The notes below the pieces were generated by a model that was not told where the DNA came from, searched no databases, and saw only the letters and a program-made list of their open reading frames with translations. Both the position numbers and the translations under genes were made by a program. From Acanthaster planci (Eukaryota; Echinodermata; Asteroidea; Valvatida; Acanthasteridae), in contig NW_019091372.1 in NCBI RefSeq assembly GCF_001949145.1, positions 1,428,059 through 1,492,058 on the forward strand: a stretch of DNA of 64,000 nt, given 5' to 3'. Positions 44,001-56,251 of this stretch are shown in pieces (the stretch's first letter is position 1; every line of letters begins with the position of its first letter).

Positions 44001-47000
44001 TCTGCCGGTGACTAATGGGCCCGAGCCAGGCCTCGAAGTTGTCTTCCAGCTGGATATGGGGGGGGAGGGGATAATTTTGCGATGCATGGCTGGAGATCAG
44101 TTTCATCATGATGTGCATGTAAATGCACCTGTACTTATTGGTGTGAACATCTGTAGTGAGGCACATTTTCGTGTTTATTTTCTGAGTCAGCAGCGCATGC
44201 ATTTTCCATCAGCTTAAACCTCCACGGGATTATTTCAACATGCGCCCTCTTTTGTTCCTGCTCGGAGCGGATACAGTTGCAGACATTATATTACTGTACA
44301 TGTCATCAACTAGTACATGGAAATGGCTCCTTTTTTCATCATTAACCTTTAGCCGTTGCGTTACAGGGTTTCGTCGCTAAAGACAGACTTGCCGTTGTTT
44401 GCCAACTGTCTTCTGTTCTAAAAATATCGTGACGTCACCAAAGCAGGTCGGCTCAGTGCATGCAGTTTGCAGTGAATACCATGGATATTAGGGATGGCAC
44501 ATTTACATGTTTAAACAAAAAAAGTTCCAAATGCGTTTACAGATGTTTCCCATATGTTTAAACAGAACCGCCCCTTTTAGAGGTTTGACATTTTAATTGA
44601 TGCAATCTGGCATTCATGTTTATTGTAAACAATATGCATTACATACTTTTTTCCCTTTTGGCATCCATTTACTGTTTGGAAAAAAAAGTGGATTCTAAAA
44701 CAATAAACATTGCTTGTTTTAAATGCCACAACACCAATCTACATTTTTACATATGTTGGACCATGTGCATTGTGAAACTACTAAACGAGAACACGGAAGT
44801 AGGCGGCTGCCTTTGTAAAGTGTTGGCTAAACGTTCAAACGGTATGGGAAAGTTTTTGTAAACGTTTTTTAAATTAAATGTAAATGTTTCACAACTGTGG
44901 TTAACTTGAAACATTGCTTACACCGGTAACTTGAGACATTGCTTATAATACACGGACCGGAGTACTGGTACGTACATGTACATGTAAGGTGGCCCTGAAT
45001 GTGTACAATGATGCTTGCATCAGCTGTCCTTGAAACTGAACTAGAACGTAACAATTCAAGTTAAAGGGGAATTAAATTGAAGGTAAAGAAACGTCTTGTC
45101 ATTCCAAAACAGAATTGTGAGCAAAAGCCATTATTAGGGCCTGCGTTGATGTGTTTAACATACTGCTACATGTAGCCCAAATCCGATGAAGTGTCCTTGA
45201 AACGGAAACCGGCTTCCGAACAAATCAAGTGGGAGTCTTTCTACGCAAATTTCTTGGCCATTCCATCAAATTTTTGTGTCAATACCATTACCAGGGCAGC
45301 ATTAAAAAAAAAAAAACTTGCACGGTTTTCTTGAGTTGTGGTGCAAATGTCGGTCCCAAGATATTGCCTCGGAAAAAAAATTGAAAAGAAAAATACACCA
45401 GACTGAGTCAGGCTTGGAAAATTAAATAATGGAGTCGTCGGGGGAGATTAAAGCCACGCCCCAGGCCCCTGGTTCAATTGTGACTCACTGGCCAGTCGTT
45501 AGAATTATCAAAGGAGAGCAGAGTCATGTTTGCTGTTGTCAGAATGCGAAGTAATTTGTCTCAGAGATATTGCAATTGATTATTTTTCCAAGAAGATATA
45601 TAGATATTTTTTTATCTGGATGCAATTCACGAAGCCAGAGGTTTGGGAAACTGTTAAGAAATATATATATCGATGATAAAAAAAAAAACAAATGACACCG
45701 TTCAAGATTTGTCCAAGACTGTGACAAATTGAGTCCTCAGTTGACAGATCTTGCCTGGCAAAGACTGCTTTTGCTTGCTCTCCTTTGAGGTGAAAGGCTT
45801 TGAGAGGAATATCAACGCGTATGGAGCTAGACATTGGTGATGGTAGTCGATGCACTGCGATAAGGCATATTCTCCGAGACAGGGAGTCATACGCGTTAAA
45901 TGAACTGGAGGGGAAAGGAGGGCAGGTGCTGAAGTGTTTCTTGGAAGTGTCTCTCCGCAGAGGGATTGCGCATTCCTTATCTGTCCCCGGAATTGGATTT
46001 ATCTTGGGGTAAAAGTTCAAAGATTCAGGAGCATATTTTAGAGAGTTTTTTAGGTTGTTGGCGTACGGAACATGTTCAGTGTACTTGTACATGTTTTTGC
46101 TATCGGTGTGTCACAATTTCATGCTTGTTCTTTTCATGTTACATGGAAGTCTGGTTTATTTCCTGTCTGGTATTTTATTTTGCCTTGGATTGGTTCCATT
46201 TCCATCGCCAAGAAAGATGATTTTTGGAGGGGCTTCAAAAGCCATGTTATCAATGAACTCTGCGTCCGTTTTTCTCTGCAGAGAAGGGTGCACGTTACAA
46301 GTAAGCAGCAGAAGAGCGGGATCTGTGGAGTAGAGCTGCCACGGTCGGGCCGGCTCCCCGTAATCATCTCATTGAGCATCGTCGTCACGTATCCGGGGCC
46401 ACAAAACGATCGGGTAAGTGGGCCGTGAATTATTCAAACCCCTCGCCCGGGCAGTCCCCATCCCGGTGACGGCCCGCGACAGTAAAGGGAGGAGGAGATA
46501 TAGGGAGAAGGAAGTGAGAAAAAGTGCAGGAAAGGTGCGAAGTGCCAGATTGGCCGTCATCGCCACGCAGGGACTGTCGAACAATTTTTTTTTTTTCCCC
46601 TTTTCCATTATCGACTGGAAGGTGGCAGTGCGTGACAGCTGGGGTGTAGTCCTGGTGACACTTTGCTTGTGCATGTACAGGTACCTGTATGCGGTACGGT
46701 AGCTATAGTTTGTAGTCTTCAGCCAAGCAGATCATCAGGTATGACACATCAAGTGCGCTGAACGGCTGTGACAACAGCGAGCTTGTGTACATGTAGGCAT
46801 GCAGGCACGTGTACTTGTAGTGCTAGGCTATTAATACGAACAACCTTTGAAGATGACATTTAACAGTTCAGAACAGGGCAGTATTTTGGTTTCATGCACA
46901 TGTGGGGGATTGTATAAATTAGAGGTCCAGCTTGGGGACATTTTGGTGTTCTGTTACGGGTGAAACCATTCAGCTTTTCTGGATGGGACTAACATTAGTA

Positions 47001-47831
47001 CTGTTCACATTCTGTAGATCAAACAGGATTACATTGTTTATGACGCGTACAATATACTTTTCAATCTGCACAATGTTTGATAATGTTGTTACAATTTTAC
47101 ATGAAGAAAAGTTGAATGGCTTTACGTGTAACAAGACACCAAAATGTCCCCATTTTGGACCCCTAAGTTATAGAATCACACATGTACAGTGTACATTGAT
47201 GAAAACAGATTTACATAGTATATATATATTAAAATACTTGCATTCCGGTTTAAATGAAATTCCTTTTATCTAGTGAAAAATGTTTTGTGCAAACATGTTT
47301 ATTCAAGCATTGTACACATAATTGCTCTCCAAAATAAAATCATTAGGGGCTTTGAGATACTCAGTGTGGAAAGCATTTTTTAAATATTATTGTTATTAAA
47401 ATCAAACACTGATTGTAGTCTTCCTACTATTTGTAACAAATGTCTGCTCCTTGTATTTCATTCATTCAGGAGCCAACTTCTGTGTATATTTCGAAAACGG
47501 TTGTCACAACTCCAAAAGAACTTCATAGTCTCAAGTTAAGCACTTTTGAAAGAAATACTGGCTTTCTTTGAGCATTCATTATTTTGGGCCCCTTCTTGAA
47601 ATTTTGAAATTGGTCTTTGTTTCATTTCACTCGATTACGGTTGGATTGCCTGCAGTTGAACTTCTATTTGGCCTCTTAAAATGTCGTAGACCTCATAGCT
47701 CGCTGTAAATTGGAAGGAGGACTGGGTCACGGTTAGGGAAACAGATGATTTCAAATTTGAAGGAAATCACCCCCTCCCCTCCCCCAACGATTTGAGCCTT
47801 CATGACGTACCCTAAATGGGATCTTCTCATA

Positions 47832-47950
47832 GGGCCTGTTCCATGCGGATCCAGATCGGGATCGGTGATCCGACGTTGGCTCACTGACACCAGTAAGCCA
47901 GCTTTTGGATCACTGATCCGGATCCAGATCTTTGTGAGATGACCAGGCCC
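47832..47950. mobile_element. Palindromic element (119 bp)
   Basis: GGGCCTG at the left and CAGGCCC at the right, with GATCCAGATC and GATC-rich arms folding back on each other. Resembles foldback MITEs with GATC-rich arms. Confidence 0.5.
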
Positions 47951-50900
47951 GTAGTGTTAGAGAGTTTTCTTCCAAAAAATAGACAAAATAATATCACACA
48001 AAGCGTAGTCAACTTCAGGGATTTTTAAAGCTTTGTTGGGAAGACATTTATTACCGTTATTTTATTTACAATTGTGGATACATGTACATGTATTCCTTGT
48101 CAAAAAATTAGATACCGGTACACCTCTTTTTTCTTTTCTGGAGTGTACCGTTTTTTTTTTTAATCCCAAGGAAGATTACAACAGACAAATTGCACGTATA
48201 ATTGGCCCATTAGGCTTAGTTCAAAAGTCCTTCCCTGGATGAACGTCAGGGAAGAAATTTGCCTGGACGGTGCCCACAGGTTTGGAGGGATTATCTCCTT
48301 TTCCTTCCCCACCCCCTTCAAAAGGTTAGGGGCTTGGGGGGAGGTTAACGAGGAGAATTGCTGCAGGACTGCCAGAAATGCAGACTGGAATTTTCATTCA
48401 ACTAGGCCGGCGCTCTGGGCTCCCTGTTTGCCTAGTGATTGCCCCAATTACACGAGAGTTTAAAAAAAAAATTGTTTCTCTGATGAAGCATGGCGTTTTG
48501 ATGAATTAGCAGGGCTGAGATTTGTCAGTTTTTTTCCTGATTTCAGGTTTTCTACATGTAGCAGGATTTTTCCCTGACGTCAGGATTTTTCAAAGAGTCT
48601 TTTTAAAATCTGGAAAAACCCGAGTTTACCATTACAGTATTTCAGCTTGTAATTTGTACGTATAAAACGCAAGAAATGGGTCTTTTACCGGTAGGTAGTG
48701 CCTAGAGGCAAACACAGATGTACACCATAGACCTAGCCCCTCAAAATCTCTGGTGATTATCTTGTGGATTTTTTAATTTCCTCCGATCCAGTCTCTGGCT
48801 TAACTGTGTCATTTGACATCTATTTTGGGGTTGTCTGACATACGAAGTCTCGGGTACATGTACGCGTACTGCGTTTTGGCTGGTCATGTCTGCTTTTGTA
48901 GTGCAAAAGCCGATGAAACCCCCCCCCAAAAAAAACCAGATAAAGGATTTATCGGTACGTAATGAATAAATAACACCTCCCCGGAACTATTGAGTCGGTT
49001 TGAGACGCGGGTTTTCACACTACTTTTTTCAAGGTATGGCAAGTTTTCTTCATTAATATATACTTGTATTTATTCAGTATGAAGTGTATTTCAGTATTAA
49101 GTTGATGTATGCACAGGTTGTGGTCCAAGTTGGAATTAAAAAAAGATGAAATGAAAGAAACTGAAGTGTTGTTGGTCTTGGGGGAAAGGAACAGAAATGC
49201 TTTTCCCATTGTTTAGATCATACATGTACTTAAATGTTTCTACCAAAATATGAATAAAATAAAGTAGTTCTCGGACTGTCTTCAAACACGACGTTTTGTC
49301 CTCTTAAAAATGTTAGACTTATTACTAGGCCTTACATTTTGATTCTTTCAGGATCTTTCTCGGAAGCGAAATGTCTGTTACAACATTCACAGTTCAGATT
49401 TTCATGGACGCTAATAGTCAGTGTAAAGTACACTGTCATGAAAAAAAAACGGTGCTGAGATCCTCATGAAGTTTTCTAATGTGTATAAGCCACACAAAAT
49501 ACAGCAGCCCAGTTTGCCTCTCTGAACAGCTCCTACAAGATCCGTCATCGCCGGGCAATCTGCCAAATCGTCAGTGTTTGGAATTACATTTTAATTGTTT
49601 AACGGTCTGCTGGGCACATGCACACATTACTAGCCTTGGGGTCGTGCAGTGTGCAGGAACTTAAATGTATGAGAGAGCAAGAACTTGTGCATAAATTATT
49701 GCATTTGTTGTTTTTGGCTCCAAATTGGACATACATGTACCGGGCAATTCAGATTGGCATCAATTAATCATGTACTGTCTCTGTACCGGTGCAGATCCAG
49801 GGGGGGAGGGGATTGTTAGAGGGTCGAGAAAAAAGGAAGAAAACCCGGCTCTGAGACACCAAAAAAAAGGTTAAAAAATGGGGAAAATAATAAAAAACAA
49901 AAAGGTGCACCAATACCATTGTAAACAATTTGTGTCATGCAATTAGTGTTTCCACTTGTCCGCAAAAATGAGACATTAAAAAAAAAATCTCCGTCCTGAT
50001 CCCCCCCCTGAAAAATTCCTGGATCGCCCACGCTACCTGTATATGATTTTGATGTACATGTGCGAAAATGTTCACGTACATCAATATTTTCCACTGAATG
50101 TGCACATCATATTTACAGATACATGTATGAATAGATGTGTAAATTACTGTAGATTAAGCATGGATTTAATGTGCATGTATTGTACCATGTGTACATGTAC
50201 ATGTATGTAGTGTATTCTGCAGTGCTCTATAGCCATGTGTGTTAAAATCATCCATTTGTCACCATTTAATGGCATTTTCCCTGGGTCAGCAATCTACAGG
50301 CAAGATTACTTTGGACAATTTGGCCACTACACAAGGAATATTTGTTGCCCCACGATTTTCCCTTCTTTTTTTTTTCTCCTGACAAAATACTAAGAAATGT
50401 CGAAGCAATTTTGTGCTGTGCTAGAGAATTGTTTTTTTCTCATCAAAATCATCCCAAGTTTGGGTATTAAAGTTCCTGAAATGGCATCACATGATCTTCA
50501 GTGTCAAGATTTAATTTGAGAAGTCTGTGTTTTGTACAAGAGCTGTGAGTTGTCTAGGCATACATGGATATCCAGTTTCTCGTTAAAACTTTTCAAATAT
50601 TTCAATGAGAGATTTTTTTCCCCCCTGAACGCATAGGCTCCAATTTGTCTGAACACGGCTTGTAATAATTCAGAAACACGCTTGAGTGTACACTCACCTG
50701 CATGTGCCTCCATTGGCTAGTCACGGATGAGCGATTTTCCGAGCTGGTGTAACAAGCTTTCCTCATTGATAGCCAAATGTCAGGTTAATTTATGGGTGAA
50801 GTGCATGTTTTTAGAAGCCCACACTTGCAAAAACAAATTACTTCTTCCGTTTCATGTGCATGAATTTGCCATTTAATTAACATTTGGTTATAAAATGTGG

Positions 50901-51149
50901 CCGATACTCCCGTACTGAGTGTATGCACGGCGAATGCACACCAATGCATGGTTGGCTGTTGTGGCAATGTACTTATACACAAGGTTGCATGTACAGTACA
51001 TGTGTACCAGTACAGTTAATGTTTATAAAAAGTGCTGTTTATGTAACATCCATCCATATTAAATGTTCATTCACAGGTTTTGAATATGCAACAATTTTTT
51101 GAAGTTACATGTACCTTCAGGTTTTATTTTTAATTTCAAGAACCTTGAG

Positions 51150-51217
51150 GTTGATTAGGTTTGAAGGATTTTAAGGAAGGAACGTTGATTAGGTTTGAAG
51201 GATTTTAAGGAAGGAAC
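51150..51217. repeat. Perfect 34-bp tandem duplication
   Basis: GTTGATTAGGTTTGAAGGAT... occurs twice without a mismatch (51150-51183, 51184-51217), so it is recent. Confidence 0.9.
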
Positions 51218-54200
51218 GGAACTACATGTAAGTTAGACCACATCCATGGAAATCAGTTTTGTAAATGTAGGAGTTCCCTAATACGGTCATGCATGTTCCC
51301 AAGAAACGAGAAAAGTATGTGCACATGTATGTGAGGCATTCCAACTATGAGTATTGTTCCCTCTTCCATGTTGTGCATGTGCACCTTTAAAAGCATCCTG
51401 TTTTGGTCCTTGCTGTCAGCAGTTTTCCCAAATGGCTGGCGGCCGAGATAAAGTTGACACTGGTGAGGGAAACTTGCCTCCCTGTCCCGAATGCTTAAAA
51501 GCAGTCAGTGACATTTTCAGCAAATTGGGGCGATGGGGGAGGGGGGGCGGTTGCCAGTCCGGCAGATTGCCCAAAAAAAAAAGAAGAGAAAAACATGCTG
51601 CGTTCCATTCCGGCATTGGTACGGGCACACACATGCATAGTGGGCGTGACCAATGTCGGTTGCCATCAAAAATTGGCAATTTGATACACATCGCGGAGTC
51701 AGGGCAAGGACAGGTGTGGGAGGGGGACCCGGGGTTGCTGTTGCCACGGCAATCCCGGAGCCATCCTGGAATCCTCATTAAGTGATATTTCATGGGCTCG
51801 CCCACCTCTTGAGAGGCCAAAGTGTGAGAGAGATACCTACAGACTTGGATATTAGCCAAGAACACATCATGTACCTCAGTGGTAAATCGCTTTAACACCA
51901 GTGCATGGAATCGAGCCGAAAAAGTGGTCAGAAAAAACATAATGGAACGATGAATTTTGATCTACAGTTGTTGGCCTTTGAACAGACAAGTGTCAAAGAC
52001 AGGTATACAAACTCACACAGTTTATTAAAGCCCCCCAAAAAGTAGAAACAACACCATTGTATTTGTATGTACTTTGATTTCGGGGTATCTACCTTTACAT
52101 TCCTTCAGACATTTTGTCTGGCGCCATCTACATTCGGTCAGACCGGTCAGACAAACATCTGAGTGGTTATATGGTAAACTGGACGATGTCTGACCATACT
52201 TTTCTTGTAATTTCATGCTCTGAACACTATGCATTGCTACATGTATACTTTAGACGGGTTCTGTCTTTCACTTCAGTTTTCCATGAGTGTGTCAGTGTGC
52301 ATCAAGCATTAGGCCTAGCCCCCAATTTTACAGCTTTTTCCCACATACATGTAGCAAAGGCATTGTAAGAAACACATGTACATACTCTACCAATTCATAT
52401 TGATCTCAAAGCCATGGGCGCAGAAACTTAAGGAACTATGAGCGAAGCTAGCCCTTGTTTTGTAACTTTTGATAAATTGTAAGGATGATCCAAAGAACAA
52501 ACATTGCTCAATTTTCCGTCTTTGGGTTGAAACAACGAAGAACAACTGTCCTTGAAGTTTTCATAATACTCTAAGATGTTTTCCCGTTGGTCCCAAACAC
52601 AGTTCACAATTTTAAAAAAAAATGAAATGTTCATGATTAAGATTGTACTCTCAAAGACAGATTTCACCATTGCCTACCAACCTTAAACTGACCGTAACGT
52701 ATGATAATTCACTTGACCTCAGGACCCCAGTGCCAACTTTAATGGATTCCTGTGACAGCAAATGTCTTGGTTAATGACTTGGGGCCTTCTTGTCTTCCAG
52801 GCCGGCCAGCCAAATTTCAATATCTGTTTCTCAGATTGACTTACACGTATTTTTCACTTAGCAAATTTCTTAGTAGCTCTTTTTTTCTCGCGCTTGAGGG
52901 TTACAGACAAAAGCTGCTACAGACAACGGCGGTAAATAACCCCACTTCCAAATAATAATCAGGATAATTATTCACAAATTTCTTAGAGTTCTAGATACAC
53001 TTTGATTTCTTTTACTTTTTTTTGACTTTCTAAATATCTGTCTAGAGATTATTATCACCTTTAAAAACAGTCGTGAAGCCCAGCCATCTTCATTTTGAAA
53101 TTAATGCCTACATTGTACACACCGTTGCAGATACAGAGCCAATAAAGGAAGGGTTCCATTTGGTCTGGTGTCCTCAGAACAAGCTGGCAGGCCTGTTGGT
53201 AGCTCCCATCCTTCTAATTTTTTTTTCAAACCTACTAGTCCATGCACCACAAAAAGCTGTGAGAGCAGAGAATTTGACGGTACGCCAATTGTGATTGGGT
53301 CCACACAGGCATCTTTGGTCCTACCTTGCCCGGAGCCTTTAGCTTGGTGCCCGGAAGAAGGATCCTTTAATGCAAGTGTTACTGTTAAACCCAAAACGGA
53401 GCACTCCACCTCCTGTGACTATTGACACTGTCTCATTAGGGACCCCTCTTGACCTCAAGAGTTGACCCCACGGCCCTCCAAAGGTCACACCAATTTGGAA
53501 GGGCCCATAAAGAAGGAATGTCTGAAAAGAATCAATTTTTGGTCCACCCAGGGCTCCTTGAATTGTGTAATCAATCATAAGACCGGTAGCCTGAATTTCT
53601 AGTGCAAATTGTTTGCAGTGTCCCATTTACAGTCCCGGTAAACTGTGCGGGAAAGTATTGCATACGAACTCCACCTGTGTAGTTTTGTTGGTAATTGATT
53701 TTCTTTACTCAAAGAATTACAAAATTACAGTACATGAAGTATTCATTAGGGCACTGCTTCATTTAGGAATTGCTGCATTTAATGACAGATTAACGGACGC
53801 GAAGGACATGCTTGATAAGGAAATGAAAATAATGAAGTTTAAACTGGCTTTAATGTTTCATCTATGGCCACGAAAAATGACACTGAACACAGAAGGTACT
53901 AACCTTTGAACCCTGCAAAGCCACCCTTGGAACTCATCGGGATATTCCCTGCCAGCCCCCCATTTTTTTTTTTTACAGCAGCGTAGTTTGAGGACATGCA
54001 TGCACTCTTTGAATCTACATGAAATATTTTATTGGGATTGCTTAAGAGACAATGTGAAATGTGCGTGTAAATGCCCGTGTGATTTGTGCATGTATCTCTC
54101 CAAGTTGAGAGGCTGGCTTAAAGGAGCAGTTTCCATTTCTCCGGAGAGAAACTCAGCAGCGAGCAACAGTTTTTCACAATTTGAGAACAATCCTGACATC

Positions 54201-55013
54201 ATCTTACAATTTTTTCTTACCATCTGAAGTGCGGATAGATTCATAACTCGCTGGGTTACTATAATTACTCCTAACCATTGTAACACGTTCTTTCAATATT
54301 TCAAAATATATCCCCCCCCCCGAAAAAGAAATCCCAACAACTGAATGTTTTCCCCTTTAAATTTAGATATGGACCATAAATTTTGGATTCACAAAGTGCT
54401 TTCCCAGTTCTAGGTAGCCAGTGGAAGCTGTTACTGCATGAACTCTAACCTTTGCGGTTATAAACCATGTTTACTTCCCCCAGAATGTTCCCTGATGGGA
54501 CATATATCAGGCGTCTAATTGACGGTAAATTGGTGGTGAGCCAGGAAATAACATTTCTTTCCCTGTTTTTGTTTTGGAGAGGGGATGAGTCGCGTTCACA
54601 GCTTCCACATTTCATTGGGGAAACAAGTAATTTCTTTCTACTCATACTGTGGTACAGGTGCCGATTAGTTATCTACCATTCATTTCCATAACCCTATTCC
54701 CCTAGAGACCATTGAAATCATGCATGCCTGCCTGTTGGATTCAGAATGGTTGGGGTCAAGGCCTGAGAAACTCAATTTTGTTTCAATTTGCTCCCAATTT
54801 TTGTGCTAGCTCTGGTGTCCTTTTCATCATAGACTTTTTGAGATGATTAAGACAATGGGGAAAATGCAAACCGTACGTACGTAGATGGATTTGTGGAAAG
54901 GGCTGCTTCAGACCACAAGTTTCCACGCATTTAGGGGTTAATTTAGCTGAAAATTAGGAGAATATTTTGTGGGAGGTATAGAGCAAGGTATTACATCTAT
55001 CTCTCACCGGCTA

Positions 55014-55136
55014 TAGAGGGTTTGAGTGGCTGCCATCTTGTAGACCAGTGCTTTTGTTCCACCGGGTGTTCACACAAGGTTTCCTTGTGAAACAAAAAGA
55101 ACTGCCCTGCAAGATGGCCACCACGCAAAGCCTCTG
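55014..55136. mobile_element. TIR element family A, copy 2 (MITE-like)
   Basis: 123 bp, same orientation and layout as the copy at 19-143, sharing GGCTGCCATCTTG, the CCAGTGCTTT interior and the right arm CCTGCAAGATGGC. Lies 1 kb upstream of the tetraspanin 2 leader exon. Confidence 0.72.
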
Positions 55137-55940
55137 TACCCTGGTTACAACACTTTGCCAGGCTGAACACCCATAGGCGTACAAACGATCATTTTTGAGG
55201 AGACCGACGACGCAGCCTGGCTTCAGTTTATTCGGGCAGTAATGCTGCTATAATGGACCCCAGATGCGATGGGGAGCTGCCATTACTCCTCGATGATACT
55301 TGAATTTTGAAACCTTGAGGGGTTCTCTTGCCGTAGGGGACTGGCTCGAGAGGGACAAGTGGGAGGGGGGGGATGTCAAACTGAGGAGAACAAAATGCAA
55401 GCTGGATCATCTTAGGTCGAGTGTGAATGCGGGTGCGTAGTAGCCACAGGATCTGTGTAGGAAGGTGTCATACAGAGGTGTGTGATTGGAAGATCGAAAA
55501 GGAGAGAGCCGGGCAAAATTGATTTATTGTAAGGCATGGGCTCGTTGAAGGGGGGGGGTTTGAAAAAAGATGGAGGCAATTAACCTGGATCGGTTTGGTT
55601 GAATTTGAGTATGTGCCTTTGGTGATATCTGTGTACAGGAAAATGCCATTCTTGTGGAAAGTGGAAGAGTGATGCTTGGGGAGGGGGTTTACCGTAATTT
55701 TTCTTTATAAAGTGCAGTGCGTTAATCGAGACTTTGCTGCAATTTATTGATTTGATGATAAGGGAAAATTTCTTTGGACTCATGGCGCAGTGTTCCATTG
55801 TAGGATTTTCGAATTTCTATGGTTACAGCAACATAGTCAACATAGAATGCAACAGGAGTTTGGTTGCGACCAAACTTCTTTTGGTATTTGAAATCTTTGA
55901 CAACTGTCTTTGTAATGCTCTGCAGGTGACATAATTTGAC

Positions 55941-56008
55941 ATCATAATAATAATAACACAGTTTTTATATAGCGCATCTCACCAAGGTCTCGATGCGCTT
56001 CACAAGAT
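55941..56008. repeat. ATAATAATAA...TATAGCGC repeat tail
   Basis: An (ATA) run, then TTTTTATATAGCGCATCTC and a mirror GATGCGCTTCACAAGAT (8-bp inverted AGCGCATC/GATGCGCT). This layout is common in dispersed repeats of marine animals (from memory). Ends 130 bp before the tetraspanin 2 leader exon. Confidence 0.4.
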
Positions 56009-56138
56009 ACAACAATTAAGAACAAGAACTAAGAACAATTAATGCAACGAGTAAGTTTTGAGAACTGCTTTAAATTCATTTTCGCTATTGATCATGTAAC
56101 AGATTTCAAGTGCAGCGAACTTGTGTTTTTTCTTTCAG

Positions 56139-56251
56139 AGCTGAAGTGACCAAGTGCAACATCACACCAGAGCACATCAGGGGAAGCCACTGAGCGTTCC
56201 CGCAAGGAACGTTTCCTTAGCAACCACAACAGGGTCCGACAAACGTCAACC
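56139..56251 (+). other. 5' UTR end of tetraspanin 2 behind a splice acceptor
   Basis: tttttctttcag at 56127-56138 is a strong acceptor, followed by a 113-base leader to the ATG. The non-coding first exon must lie in the 29-kb gap upstream. Confidence 0.72.

Larger units (their letters stand above)
41056..56138. other. Gene-free region upstream of tetraspanin 2
   Basis: No gene recognised. TACATGTA palindromes are frequent to about 51 kb; the foldback at 47832, the duplication at 51150 and family A copy 2 are the main structures. The first exon of tetraspanin 2 probably lies here. Confidence 0.6.

Noticed and set aside
45580-46092. 170-residue minus-strand frame
   Set aside because: No recognisable motif; composition like the surrounding DNA.
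51416-51940. 174-residue minus-strand frame overlapping a 143-residue plus-strand frame
   Set aside because: Both strands open over a C/G-rich stretch, with no family resemblance.
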